64,000 bases of DNA from Streptomyces sp. NRRL B-3428 (GCA_000721375.1 JOGW01000001.1:186001-250000), one strand, 5' to 3'; shown: positions 33,337-43,000, numbered from the stretch's first letter. Made by a program: numbers and translations. Notes: generated by a model not told the origin, from the letters alone.

Positions 33337-33990
33337 GTGCGCGTACTCGTCGTCGAGGACGAGCAGCTGCTCGCCGATGCGGTGGCCACCGGACTGCGCC
33401 GTGAGGCCATGGCCGTGGACGTCGTGTACGACGGCGGCGCGGCCCTCGAGCGCATCGGCGTCAACGACTACGACGTCGTCGTACTCGACCGCGACCTGCC
33501 CGTCGTCCACGGCGACGACGTCTGCCGCAAGATCGTCGAGCTGGGGATGCCCACGCGCGTCCTGATGCTGACGGCCTCCGGCGACGTCAGCGACCGCGTC
33601 GAGGGCCTTGAGCTGGGCGCCGACGACTACCTGCCCAAGCCCTTCGCTTTCACCGAGCTGACCGCGCGCGTACGCGCGCTCGGCCGGCGCACCACCGTGG
33701 CGCTGCCGCCCGTCCTGGAGCGGGCCGGCATCAAGCTCGACCCGAACCGCCGCGAGGTCTTCCGCGACGGCAACGAGATCCAGCTCGCGCCCAAGGAGTT
33801 CGCCGTCCTGGAGGTCCTGCTGCGCTCGGAGGGCGCCGTGGTCTCCGCCGAGCAGCTCCTGGAGAAGGCCTGGGACGAGAACACCGACCCGTTCACGAAC
33901 GTGGTCCGCGTGACCGTCATGACCCTGCGCCGCAAGCTCGGCGAACCCCCGGTGATCGTCACGGTCCCCGGCTCCGGCTATCGGATCTGA
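33337..33990 (+). CDS. cutR: CutR, OmpR-family response regulator
   Basis: 217 aa from the GTG at 33337 (AAGGGA upstream). The receiver domain has phospho-acceptor Asp51 (VVVLDRDLP), the acidic pair near the N terminus (VEDEQ) and Lys in DDYLPKPF. The C-terminal winged helix ends NVVRVTVMTLRRKLGEPPVI and PGSGYRI. It pairs with CutS 7 bp downstream. CutRS was first named for copper tolerance in S. lividans; later work, as I understand it, links it to extracytoplasmic redox or protein-folding stress. Confidence 0.93.
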   Translation: MRVLVVEDEQLLADAVATGLRREAMAVDVVYDGGAALERIGVNDYDVVVLDRDLPVVHGDDVCRKIVELGMPTRVLMLTASGDVSDRVEGLELGADDYLPKPFAFTELTARVRALGRRTTVALPPVLERAGIKLDPNRREVFRDGNEIQLAPKEFAVLEVLLRSEGAVVSAEQLLEKAWDENTDPFTNVVRVTVMTLRRKLGEPPVIVTVPGSGYRI

Positions 33991-33997
33991 GACCTCG

Positions 33998-35254
33998 ATG
34001 GCCGCCAGCCCGGCGCCGCCATCGGCGCCGCCCAACCCGCCAAAACCACAGTGGGACCCCCACAAGAACGAACCGCCCTTCCCGTGGCTGCGCCCGACCA
34101 TCCGGATAAGGCTCACGCTGCTGTACGGCGGGATGTTCCTGATCGCGGGGATCCTGCTGCTCTCGATCATCTATCTGCTCGCCGCACAGGCGGTCCATGT
34201 CGGCAACGAGCTGCCGTTCCGCATCAGCAGTGGTGAGTTCAGCATCGACTCCAACACCTGCAGTTCGCTCGCGGGGCGAAAGTTTACGGACACCGATGCC
34301 TTCAACGAGGCGGTCCGCATCTGTGTCGACCACCAGCGGCAGAAGGCCCTCGACGACCTCCTGAGCCGCTCGCTGCTGGCGCTCCTGGGCCTCAGCGTCA
34401 TCGCCTTCGGCTTCGGTTACGCCATGGCGGGCCGTGTCCTGTCACCCCTCGGCCGGATCACCCGGACCGCGCGCCAGGTCGCCGGCTCGGACCTGACCCG
34501 GCGTATCGAACTCGACGGCCCCGACGACGAGTTGAAGGAGCTCTCGGACACCTTCGACGAAATGCTCGACCGCCTGGAGCGCGCCTTCACCGCGCAGCAG
34601 CGGTTCGTCGCCAACGCCTCGCACGAGCTGCGCACCCCGCTGGCGATCAACCGCACGCTCCTCGAAGTGCATCTGTCGGACCCGGGCGCGCCCGCCGAGC
34701 TCCAGCAGCTCGGCAAGACGCTCCTGTCCACCAACAAGCGCAGCGAGGAGCTGGTGGAGGGCCTGCTGCTGCTCGCGCGCAGCGACAACCAGATCGTCGA
34801 GCGCAAGCCCGTGGACCTCGCCGAGGTGGCCTCGCGCGCCATCGACCAGGTGCGGCCCGAGGCCGCGGAGAAGGGTGTGGAGATCCGCGGTGAGCGCGGT
34901 CTCGCGGTCGTCCAGGGCAACGGGGTGCTCCTGGAGCGGATCGCCCTCAATCTCGTCCAGAACGCCGTCAGGTACAACATCCCCGAAGGCGGCTGGGTCG
35001 AGGTCACCACGGAGGCCGTGCACGGTCAGGCGCTGCTCGTGGTGTCCAATACGGGTCCTGTGGTGCCCGCGTACGAGGTGGACAACCTCTTCGAGCCCTT
35101 CCGGCGTCTTCGTACGGAGAGGACCGGGAGCGACAAGGGCGTGGGTCTCGGACTGTCGATCGTGCAGTCGGTGGCACGGGCCCACGGGGGCCGTATCATC
35201 GCCGAGCCACGTGAGGGGGGTGGGCTCGTGATGCGAGTCACCCTGCCGATCTGA
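33998..35254 (+). CDS. cutS: CutS, sensor histidine kinase
   Basis: 418 aa, ATG at 33998, 7 bp after the cutR stop. A Pro-rich N terminus precedes TM1 (LTLLYGGMFLIAGILLLSII). The extracellular loop, about 80 residues, contains exactly two cysteines, Cys88 (SNTCSSL) and Cys109 (VRICVDH), well placed for a disulfide. TM2 (LLALLGLSVIAFGFGYAM) is followed by HAMP, the HisKA box with His209 (NASHELRTPL) and the ATPase boxes NLVQNAVRYN, NTGPVVP and GVGLGLSIVQSVARAHGG. The cysteine pair supports redox sensing outside the membrane. Confidence 0.94.
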   Translation: MAASPAPPSAPPNPPKPQWDPHKNEPPFPWLRPTIRIRLTLLYGGMFLIAGILLLSIIYLLAAQAVHVGNELPFRISSGEFSIDSNTCSSLAGRKFTDTDAFNEAVRICVDHQRQKALDDLLSRSLLALLGLSVIAFGFGYAMAGRVLSPLGRITRTARQVAGSDLTRRIELDGPDDELKELSDTFDEMLDRLERAFTAQQRFVANASHELRTPLAINRTLLEVHLSDPGAPAELQQLGKTLLSTNKRSEELVEGLLLLARSDNQIVERKPVDLAEVASRAIDQVRPEAAEKGVEIRGERGLAVVQGNGVLLERIALNLVQNAVRYNIPEGGWVEVTTEAVHGQALLVVSNTGPVVPAYEVDNLFEPFRRLRTERTGSDKGVGLGLSIVQSVARAHGGRIIAEPREGGGLVMRVTLPI

Positions 35255-35650
35255 GATGCTGTCGCGACCCTGCTCCGAAGTTCGCTTTTAGCGGAATTTT
35301 CGGGACCTGCTCCCGGGAGATCCGTGTGGAATCGATCACAGGGGCGAATTTTTGGCCATCTACTCTCCGTGATCGCCGTCAATACCGGAAAGCCCGGAAA
35401 ATCCAGGGTTTTCAGGGGTCTTGATCACGGGAAGTACACGAGATGGCGCCCGTGCAGTGCAACATACGGACCGTGTACGGTCCCCATCGCCATCCAATCG
35501 ATCACCCCTGGAGGGGTCAGGTTGGGTGTCGATTGAGTAACAGACCTTGATGTGAGGCAAAATCTCCGCCTCGGGTCGGGCACAAGTCCGGCCTCTCACG
35601 CGTTACGTGCGCTGGAGACACCGCAACCACCCGGAGGGGGAGAGCGACAA
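35255..35650. other. 396-bp gap between cutS and the DUF4193 gene
   Basis: No gene I can support. A GGACCGT-GT-ACGGTCC inverted repeat at 35468-35483 is a candidate operator, and a weak 5-bp stem lies at 35301-35315. The stretch is richer in A/T than its neighbours (TTTTAGCGGAATTTT, GGAAAATCC), fitting a promoter region for DUF4193. Confidence 0.45.
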
Positions 35651-35947
35651 ATGGCAACGGATTACGACACCCCACGTAAGACCGATGACGACCTCAACGA
35701 GGACAGCATCGAAGAACTGAAGGCGCGGCGGAACGACAAGTCGACCTCGAACGTCGACGTCGACGAGTTCGAAGCCGCTGAAGGCCTGGAGCTGCCCGGA
35801 GCAGACCTCTCGAACGAAGAGCTGGCTGTCCGGGTCATGCCCAAGCAGGCGGACGAGTTCACCTGCATGAGCTGCTTCCTGGTCCACCACCGCAGCCAGC
35901 TGGCCCGCGAGAAGAACGGCCAGCCCATCTGCCGCGACTGCGACTGA
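35651..35947 (+). CDS. DUF4193 small zinc-ribbon protein
   Basis: 98 aa, ATG at 35651 after GGAGGGGGAG. The N-terminal half is acidic and charged (DDDLNEDSIEELKARRND). The C-terminal half carries two CxxC pairs (TCMSCFLVHHRSQL and CRDCD at the end) that should bind one zinc. DUF4193 proteins are conserved across actinobacteria and of unknown function; RNA-polymerase or ribosome association has been suggested by analogy with other zinc ribbons but is not shown here. The next gene starts 14 bp later. Confidence 0.9.
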   Translation: MATDYDTPRKTDDDLNEDSIEELKARRNDKSTSNVDVDEFEAAEGLELPGADLSNEELAVRVMPKQADEFTCMSCFLVHHRSQLAREKNGQPICRDCD

Positions 35948-35961
35948 GGCGTGGGTCGGGC

Positions 35962-37011
35962 ATGACTGGCTCGACCCCGCCCCGGAAGCGTTTGTTCCGG
36001 CGGCGTCAAACAGAGAAGTGGCAGGCGGACGGCTCGCAGACGTCCGCACCTTTCGACGGCGCACGTGACGACGAGCGAGGCCCCACGGCCTCGCTCGAGG
36101 CCACGGACGCCACCGCTGGGCCCGCGTCAGCGGGCACCGTCGCGCCCGCCTCGGCGGGCGCAGAGGTCTCGACGACGGACGGCGACGTCAGCGCCGCCGC
36201 CCCGTCGGGCGGACCCGGGAAGGTGAAAAAGGGCGCCGCGCTCGACAAGGCCAAGGCGAGCGTGAAGCTCGACAAGGCCAAACTCGACAAGGTCAAGCAC
36301 GGCGTGAAGCTCGACAAGGCCAAACTCGACAAGGTCAAGCACGGCGTCGGCAAGGGCCAGGAGAAGGCCAAGGCCGGTATCGGCTATCTCGCCGACCGGG
36401 TCATCGAGAACGCTCCGCGCGTTCCCGTACGTGATCTGGCCACCCTGCGGCGGCAGTTCCCGGGCCTTGGGCCCGAGCAGCTCGCCGACAAACTGGTGGC
36501 CGGTGCGGCCAACGCGGCGTCCACCGTGGGCGCCGGAGTCGGGGTCGCGGCGATGCTGCCCGTGCCGCCCGCGATGCCGGCCGAGCTGGCCGCGGAGATC
36601 ACCGGCGTGGCCGCGATCGAGCTGAAGCTGGTCGCCGAGCTGCACGAGGTGTACGGGCTGCGTCCACCAGGCGGCCTGAAGCCCCGCTCCGCCGCGTATC
36701 TGACCTCCTGGACGGAGGAGCGCGGGATCGATGTGAAACGGCCGCAGACGATAAATGCCGCGCTCGGCGGGCAGATGAAGCGCGAGCTGCGCCAGCAGAT
36801 CATGAAGCGGATGGTCAGGAATCTGCCGAGCCTGATGCCGTTCATGGTCGGTGCGGCGGTCGGCGCGGTGATGAACCGCCGTGACACGAAGAAGCTCGCG
36901 GAGAAGGTCCGCAGGGATCTGCGGGCGCACCAGGTCCCGTGGGACGAGCTGGAATCGCTGCCCGCGCTGGAGCAGCCGGTCGATCCGGTGGATCCGCTGA
37001 CGGGGCTCTAG
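35962..37011 (+). CDS. Lysine-rich repeat protein of unknown function
   Basis: 349 aa, ATG at 35962. A basic start (PPRKRLFRRRQTEKWQ) and an Ala/Asp-rich linker precede a charged repeat region (residues ~90-135) with LDKAKLDKVKHGVK occurring twice. The conserved part from ~140 on (GIGYLADRVIENAPRVPVRD, LPVPPAMPAELAAEITGVAA, ELKLVAELHEVYGLRPPG) is helical, with moderately hydrophobic segments at ~185 and ~290 (NLPSLMPFMVGAAVGAVMNR). The Gly/Ala-hydrophobic region followed by ELKLVAELHEVYG recalls EcsC-type proteins, but I am not sure. It probably shares a transcript with DUF4193. Confidence 0.75.
   Translation: MTGSTPPRKRLFRRRQTEKWQADGSQTSAPFDGARDDERGPTASLEATDATAGPASAGTVAPASAGAEVSTTDGDVSAAAPSGGPGKVKKGAALDKAKASVKLDKAKLDKVKHGVKLDKAKLDKVKHGVGKGQEKAKAGIGYLADRVIENAPRVPVRDLATLRRQFPGLGPEQLADKLVAGAANAASTVGAGVGVAAMLPVPPAMPAELAAEITGVAAIELKLVAELHEVYGLRPPGGLKPRSAAYLTSWTEERGIDVKRPQTINAALGGQMKRELRQQIMKRMVRNLPSLMPFMVGAAVGAVMNRRDTKKLAEKVRRDLRAHQVPWDELESLPALEQPVDPVDPLTGL
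36262..36345 (+). repeat. Perfect 42-bp tandem duplication inside a gene
   Basis: 36262-36303 is identical to 36304-36345, base for base, and in frame, doubling a 14-residue VKLDKAKLDKVKHG unit. Perfect identity indicates a very recent event, so unit number may vary between strains. Confidence 0.9.
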
Positions 37012-37036
37012 ACCACCAGCCCCTGCGGCGTTTGAG

Positions 37037-37061
37037 CACATCCGAACGAAGTTCGGATGTG
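37037..37061. terminator. Hairpin terminator between convergent genes
   Basis: 11-bp perfect stem (37037-37047 with 37051-37061) and a GAA loop, followed by a second GGGGC...GCCCC structure. It lies between the lysine-rich protein and the leftward DUF3093 gene. Confidence 0.75.
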
Positions 37062-37101
37062 GGGTCCGGGGCGGAGCCCCGGTTTCCACCTGCCGAGCGG
37101 G

Positions 37102-37548
37102 CTAGCGCTCCAGTGCGCTGACCAACCGCTCCGGAGAGCGCGTCGACACGTACACGTACGGCGTCGGGTCCGACGGGTCCGTGATCGGGATGCGGACGGC
37201 CCGCGGGACGTAGCTGCGCAGGAGCATGAAGGCGCGCGGGTCCGACTTGTGCGTACGCCAGGCGCGGGCCTCCTCCGGGTCGAGGATCTCCGGGGTGCCG
37301 AGCGCGGTGAGCGGGATGCGGGCGTCACCCGCGACCAGGGAACCCGCCACGACGCGGACGCGGGCCGAGCCGTACGAGCTGACCAGGACCGAAGCGAGCG
37401 CCGCGCCGCCGATCAGGCCGCCGAGCATCGGCAGCGTGCCGAGCGGCAGCAGCATCAGGGCGCAGGAGATGCCCACGGCCACCGCGATCACCCACCAGGA
37501 GCGGGGGGCGGTGAGGCGTTCGTCGTACGTTTCGGTGGCGTGCTGCAT
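37102..37548 (-). CDS. DUF3093 membrane protein
   Basis: 148 aa, ATG at 37548; no ribosome site is visible, so the mRNA may be leaderless. Two membrane segments lie at ~18-58 (WWVIAVAVGISCALMLLPLG, LGGLIGGAALASVLVSS), then a cytoplasmic PH-like beta domain (VRVVAGSLVAGDARIPL, RTHKSDPRAFMLLRSYVPRA). The end VYVSTRSPERLVSAL is typical of DUF3093. Function unknown. It is divergent from the thioesterase gene with a 58-bp gap. Confidence 0.88.
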   Translation of the reverse strand: MQHATETYDERLTAPRSWWVIAVAVGISCALMLLPLGTLPMLGGLIGGAALASVLVSSYGSARVRVVAGSLVAGDARIPLTALGTPEILDPEEARAWRTHKSDPRAFMLLRSYVPRAVRIPITDPSDPTPYVYVSTRSPERLVSALER

Positions 37549-37606
37549 GAGGTCAAGCTTGGCACGGTGCCCGAGGCAACAGGATGCGCGGGTAAGGTCT
37601 GCGCCT

Positions 37607-38191
37607 GTGAGTGGACGAACACCATCGTTGACGCCCCCGGACGACGCCTCGGCACCGGTGCGGCACCCCGACGCGCCGCCCGCGGGCGAGCTGCTCGGAG
37701 CGCACTATGCGCACTGCTTCGGCTGCGGCGACGCACAGCCGCACGGACTGCACCTGCAGGCCCGGGCCGGCGAAGGCGTCACGATCACCGCCGAGTTCAC
37801 CGTCAAGCCCGAACACCAGGGCGCTCCCGGCCTCGCGCACGGCGGCGTGCTCGCCACGGCGCTCGACGAGACGCTCGGCTCCCTGAACTGGCTGCTGCGG
37901 GCGATCGCGGTGACCGGGCGCCTGGAGACGGACTTCGTACGGCCCGTGCCGGTGGACACGGTCCTGTACCTGGAGGCCGAGGTCACGGCCGTCGCCGGCC
38001 GCAAGATCTACTCGCGCGCCGTCGGCCGGATCGGCGGCCCGGAGGGTGATGTCGCGGTGCGGGCGGAAGCCCTTTTCATCGAGGTCAAGGTCGACCACTT
38101 CATCGACAACGGACGCCCCGAGGAGATCACCGCGGCGATGAGCGATCCCGACCAGATCCGGCGCGCGCGTGCCTTCGAGGTGAACCCGTGA
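37607..38191 (+). CDS. PaaI-like hotdog-fold thioesterase
   Basis: 194 aa from the GTG at 37607 (TAAGG upstream). The hotdog core includes HYAHCFGCGDAQPHGLHLQA, the helix GLAHGGVLATALDETLG with the usual HGG and acidic catalytic region, and LETDFVRPVPVDTVLYLEAE. The CFGCG pair before the fold is common in this actinobacterial subgroup and may bind metal. It likely hydrolyses an acyl-CoA; substrate unknown. The stop overlaps the dut GTG start (GTGA). Confidence 0.87.
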   Translation: MSGRTPSLTPPDDASAPVRHPDAPPAGELLGAHYAHCFGCGDAQPHGLHLQARAGEGVTITAEFTVKPEHQGAPGLAHGGVLATALDETLGSLNWLLRAIAVTGRLETDFVRPVPVDTVLYLEAEVTAVAGRKIYSRAVGRIGGPEGDVAVRAEALFIEVKVDHFIDNGRPEEITAAMSDPDQIRRARAFEVNP

Positions 38192-38724
38192 GCAACCCCC
38201 TGCTCGACGTGCAGATCCGGCGCATCGACCCCGAGGTCCCGCTGCCCGCGTACGCGATGCCCGGCGACGCCGGTGCGGATCTCCGTACGACCGAGGCCTG
38301 TGAACTCGCTCCCGGGGAACGGACGGTTCTGCCCACCGGTGTGGCTATCGCGCTCCCGGACGGGTACGCGGCCTTCGTGCACCCGCGCTCCGGGCTTGCC
38401 GCACGCTGCGGTGTCGCTCTGGTGAATGCCCCGGGGACCGTGGATGCCGGGTACCGTGGGGAGATCAAGGTGATCGTGGTGAATCTCGATCCGCGCGAGA
38501 CAGTGCGGTTCGAGCGCTTCGACCGGATCGCCCAACTTGTCGTCCAGCAGGTCGAGAAGGTCCGCTTCCACGAGGTGGCGGAGCTTCCCGGATCGGCGCG
38601 GGCCGAGGGGGGCTTCGGGTCCACCGGCGGCCATGCCGCGGTGGACGGCGACGCAGGCGGTACGGCCGCCGACAAGGGTGGGAATCGATACGCTTCGGTC
38701 GTATCCGACCGGGAAGGACAGTGA
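38188..38724 (+). CDS. dut: Deoxyuridine 5'-triphosphate nucleotidohydrolase
   Basis: 178 aa, GTG at 38188 overlapping the thioesterase stop. The five trimeric dUTPase motifs are present: AMPGDAGADL, VHPRSGLA, NAPGTVDAGYRGEI, RFDRIAQLVV and the C-terminal GGFGSTG. It hydrolyses dUTP to dUMP, keeping uracil out of DNA and feeding thymidylate synthesis. The tail after motif 5 (~30 residues) is longer than in many homologues and probably disordered. DUF3710 follows 1 bp after its stop. Confidence 0.95.
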   Translation: MSNPLLDVQIRRIDPEVPLPAYAMPGDAGADLRTTEACELAPGERTVLPTGVAIALPDGYAAFVHPRSGLAARCGVALVNAPGTVDAGYRGEIKVIVVNLDPRETVRFERFDRIAQLVVQQVEKVRFHEVAELPGSARAEGGFGSTGGHAAVDGDAGGTAADKGGNRYASVVSDREGQ

Positions 38725-38725
38725 C

Positions 38726-39487
38726 GTGTTCGGACGTCGTAAGAAGGACGCGGCCGAGGCTGCGGCAGGCGAGACCGAGCAGGTCGTCGAGGACACGGGC
38801 CTTGAGGCCGATGAGGAAGGCGAGCCCCAGCGGCTGAACCTTCCGCCGGCCCCGCGCCCCGACGGGCCGTGGGATGTCTCCGAGGTCGGCAAGCCCGCCG
38901 AGGGCCGGGTCGATCTGGGCGGTCTGTTCGTGCCCGGGGTCGAGGGCATGGAACTCCGGGTGGAGGTCGCCGGTGACGCGATCGTCGCGGCGACCGTGGT
39001 GCTGCAGGACAGCGCCGTGCAGCTGCAGGCCTTCGCCGCCCCCAAGAAGGAGGGCATCTGGGGCGAGGTCCGCGAGGAGATCGCCTCCGGGATCACCAAG
39101 CAGGGCGGTGTGATCGACGAAGTCGAGGGTCCGCTCGGCTGGGAGCTGCGCGCGCAGGTTCCGGTCCAGCTGCCGGACGGCACGGGCGGTGTGCAGGTGG
39201 TGCGCTTCGTGGGTGTGGACGGGCCGCGCTGGTTCCTGCGCGGTGTGATCTCCGGCCAGGGCGCGGTGCAGCCGCAGGCGGCAGGTCTCCTGGAGCAGAT
39301 CTTCCGCGACACGGTCGTCGTACGCGGCGAGGGTCCGATGGCCCCGCGCGACCCGATCGTCCTGAAGCTTCCCGAGGACGCGCAGATGGTCCCCGAGGGC
39401 GTCAAGGAGGACTCCCAGGCGGAGTCCCGCTTCTCCGGCGGCATGGGCCAGCTGCAGCGCGGCCCGGAGACCACCGAGGTCCGCTGA
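38726..39487 (+). CDS. DUF3710 family protein
   Basis: 253 aa from the GTG at 38726 behind GAAGGA. After a charged N terminus (FGRRKKDAAEAAAG, acidic Glu/Asp stretch) the DUF3710 domain runs ~40-225: GPWDVSEVGKPAEGRVDLGG, LQAFAAPKKEGIWGEVREEI, FVGVDGPRWFLRGVISGQGA. It is conserved beside dut in actinobacteria and has no established function; it appears soluble and beta-rich. A terminator follows its stop by 12 bp. Confidence 0.88.
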   Translation: MFGRRKKDAAEAAAGETEQVVEDTGLEADEEGEPQRLNLPPAPRPDGPWDVSEVGKPAEGRVDLGGLFVPGVEGMELRVEVAGDAIVAATVVLQDSAVQLQAFAAPKKEGIWGEVREEIASGITKQGGVIDEVEGPLGWELRAQVPVQLPDGTGGVQVVRFVGVDGPRWFLRGVISGQGAVQPQAAGLLEQIFRDTVVVRGEGPMAPRDPIVLKLPEDAQMVPEGVKEDSQAESRFSGGMGQLQRGPETTEVR

Positions 39488-39499
39488 GGTTCTTTGCTG

Positions 39500-39541
39500 C
39501 GTGAGGGCCGCACTCTTCTTGTGAGGGGTGCGGCCCTCACG
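39500..39541 (+). terminator. Hairpin terminator after DUF3710
   Basis: 13-bp stem (39501-39513 with 39528-39540), extended by one pair, with a 14-nt loop rich in T (TCTTCTTGTGAGGG). It ends the thioesterase-dut-DUF3710 transcript. Confidence 0.8.
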
Positions 39542-39596
39542 TGTGTCCGGAGCGACGGGTCGGCTCGGGACGGTTCGGGGGGAGTGCTCCGGCGTG

Positions 39597-39940
39597 AGGC
39601 TTCTCCTGCGGTCGGTTGCGGGGTTCCGTCCTGGTGCCCGGCGGGTGGGGGCTGTTGCGGGGCTCCGCCCCGGTACCCCGGCGGGTGATGCCGGGCTGGT
39701 CGCCCCGGCGTTAGGCCTCTCCTGCGGTCGGTTGCGGGGCTCCGCCCCGGTACCCCGGTGGGTGATGGCGGGCTGGTCGCCCCGGTGTGAGGCCTCTCCT
39801 GCGGTCGGTTGCGGGGCTCCGCCCCGGTACCCCGGTGGGTGATGGCGGGCTGGTCGCCCCGGTGCGAGGCCTCTCCTGCGGTTGGCTGCGGGGCCCCGCC
39901 CCTTACCCCGGTGGCTGCTGCAGGGGGTGCTCCGGCGGTC
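39597..39940 (+). repeat. 77-bp tandem repeat array before the FtsX operon
   Basis: Units starting AGGCCTCTCCTGCGG lie at 39713, 39790 and 39867, exactly 77 bp apart. A diverged copy starts at 39597 and is 39 bp longer because its hairpin segment is repeated. Each unit contains a CGGGGC-TCC-GCCCCG hairpin. The array fills most of the 601-bp gap (39488-40088); the remainder holds no gene I can support. Confidence 0.85.
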
Positions 39941-40088
39941 GGTGTCAGTTGTGGTGTTCTGCTCCGGTGCGCTCGGCAATTTGCTGTGTGCGTACGCGAG
40001 TTGGCGGGCCGCACGGTCATTGCGGAGGGCCGTGTCGGGCGCACATACTGTGCGCTCGACACGGGGGTGGTCAGTGCGGGGGAGTGGG

Positions 40089-43000
40089 GTGCGTGCGCCT
40101 GCTGTGGTGCGCAGAGGACGGCATCACGGGCTGGTGCTCGGGGCGGCCGGACTTGCCGTACTGCTGGCCGCGACCGTGCTCGCCGCCTTGGCCGCACTGA
40201 CCGAGCAGGCCGTACTCGGCGCCGCGCGGCAGCGGCTGGCCGTGGACAAGGACGCGGTCGTGTCCGTGAGCGGGCCCTATGAACCAGGGCGCGCGCGTGC
40301 CTACGAGCAGTCCGGCGCCGCGGTGCGCCGGGCCCTGGGCAACGCCTACGGGGACGTACCGCAGCGTACGTACGACGCGCTGCGCGTACCCGAGAACCAG
40401 GCCACCGAACTGTCCGTCGCCGATGCCGACGGACAGGTGCGCAGCGATCTGACGCTGGCGCTCGTGGCCCTGGAGGGACTGCCCGAGCACGCCGAGCTGG
40501 TGCAGGGCAGGCTGCCTGTGCCGCGGTCCGACGGCATCGTGGCCACGGCCCTCGCGGAGCCGGTCGCCCAGGAGCTCGGCGTCGGTCCGGGCGACAGGCT
40601 CTCCGTACAGGCGACCGGCGGGCGATGGCTGCCGGTCGAAGTGACCGGGACCTACCGGCCGCGGCCGCGGTCCGCCGCCCTGTGGGGCTCTTTGACCGGG
40701 ATGTTCGGCAGGACCGAGAACCTGGCCGTCGTGCCGATGGCCACGATCGCGGGAACACCGCGGCTCTCCGGTGACAGCGTGCGTTCCTGGCTGTCCGTGC
40801 CGGACGCCCGGCGGATCCGGCTCTCGGACGTGGACGGCCTCGGCGCGCGGGCGAGGGCCTTCGAGGGCAGTGACCCCGCGCTGTCGCTGTTCGCGGGCAA
40901 GGTGCCGCCCGAGGGCCGCGAACTCAGGATCGACTCACGGCTCGCGCCCGCCCTCGAACGCCTCGAAACCCCGATCGCCGTGTCCCGGGCCGGCCTGTAC
41001 ATCCCCGCGTCGCTGCTCGCCGCCCTCGCCCTGGCCACCCTGGTGCTCACCGCACGCCAACTGGCCGCGCACCAGCGCACGGAGCTCGCTCTGCTCGCCG
41101 CACGCGGCGCGGGCACCTGGCGTCTCGCCGCAGGGGCCGCCGCGCAGTGGGCGGTGCTCGCCGTACCGGCGGGCATAGCCGCGCCGTTCCTTGCGGGACC
41201 CCTGCTGAAGCTGCTGCCCCGCCTGGGCCTTGCGACGGGCGAGCTGCCGGACTCGGCGCTGCTCACCGCCGGCTGGACCGCCGTGGCGCTCGCCGTCGTC
41301 GTGCACGGCGTCGCGGTGCTCGTCCCCGTGGTCCGCTCGGTGCGTGACCGCCGTGCCGTGAGCCGGCTGCGGTGGCGGCCCGCCCGCTTCGCGGCGGCCC
41401 AGCGCCTCGGCGCGGACGTGGTGCTCACGGCGGTGGCCGTCCTGGGCTGGCTGCAGCTGCGCCAGTACCGCTCGCCGGTGGGCGACGGCTCGGCCGTGGA
41501 CCTGGTCCTCGTCCTCGCGCCCATGGTGATGACCGCGGCCGCCGCCCTGCTCGTCCTCAGACTGCTGCCACCCGCCGCCCGGCTGCTCGACCCGCTCGCG
41601 CAGCGCGGCTCCGGCTTCGTCCTGCCGCTCGGCGGCTGGCAGTTGGGGCGGCGCGCCGCCGGGCACGCGGGCCCCGCTCTCGTGGTGACGCTCGCGCTGG
41701 CCGTCGCCGCGCTGAGCTCGACCGCGCTGGTGATCCTGGACCGGGGGGACCGGGACCAGGCGGCCTTCCGGGTGGGATCCCACCTGCGGATCGTGCCGTC
41801 CGACCGGATCGCTCAGGAACAACGCAGGGACGCCTACGAGGGGTTGCCCGGTGTGCGGTCCGTGACGCCGGTACTGGAGATGGACGCTTCGGTCGCCGAA
41901 GAGTCCGTGGGCATCACCGCACTCCACACGGGCGCGGACGTCTTCACCTCGTCCGTCGGCGACAAGAGCGCGGACCTGGGCGAGGTCATCCCCGAGCACG
42001 GTCTTTCGCTGGACGGCGAGCCGAAGGAACTGACGCTGCGGGTCAGGCTCTCCGCGGACGGACCCGGCAAGGCCGAACCCGTACGCTTCACGGCGTTCTT
42101 CGAGGACGGCGACGGCCTGATCGGCGCCAGCGAGGTGGAACTGCCCGAGAGCGGGCCGCACACGGTGCGCCTGCCCGTGCCCGACGGCTCCACCCGCCTG
42201 GTGCAGCTGGGTCTCGCCATGCCGCACGAGACGCAGCGGCGTACGTACCGCCTGGTCGTGGACGAGGTGGCCAATCCGGGCGACGCCGATCTGTGGCGTG
42301 ATCTGTTCCTGCCCGCACCCGATCTGCACGCGGCGGGCTGCCCGGCCGCCACGCCACGCAAGCGGCCCGGCAACGCACCGGGCCCCGTGCTGTGCTCCAT
42401 ACGTCCCGCGCTTCCCGGCGTCCTGATCGACGCCGTGCTGCGCGGGCCCAACACGGAGCTCGCGCACCCTGTGCGGTCCATCCGGCTCGGTCTCGCGCCT
42501 CCGGACCGGCGGCCCGAGGCCTCGCCCGCGCTGGCCGACGACTCGCTGATCTCGGCCGGGCTCGCCTCCGTCGGCGATGTGGTCACCGTCCGGCAGTCGG
42601 TGGGCGGAAGCGCACGGCTGAAGATCGTCGGGGTGATCGACGCGGTGCCGGGGGACATGGACCGCAACCGGCCGCGACTGCTCGTCGACTCCCGTGCGTT
42701 CACTGCCCAGTTGGTGCTCACGGGCGGTGCGCCGGGTCCCGAGAGTTTCTGGTGGGCCCGCGCGGACGGCGGGGACACCCAGGCGGCGATGCGGGCACTG
42801 CGCGCGAATCCCCGGCTCGGTACCGCGCTCGATGTGACCACCGCCCGCGCGGAGTTGACAGCCGATCCGCTGCGGCGCGGCGCGAAGTCCGCGCTCACGC
42901 TGTGCCTGGTGCTCGCGCCTCCCTTCGCGGTGGTCGCGTTCGCGCTGCACACCGCGCTGGCGGCGCGGGCGAGAAGCCGGGAGTTCGCCCTGCTCAGGGC

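Noticed and set aside
38008..40758. 916-codon leftward open frame across thioesterase, dut, DUF3710 and the 77-bp repeats
   Set aside because: It is antisense to three recognised genes. The repeated peptides in it merely reflect the DNA repeats.
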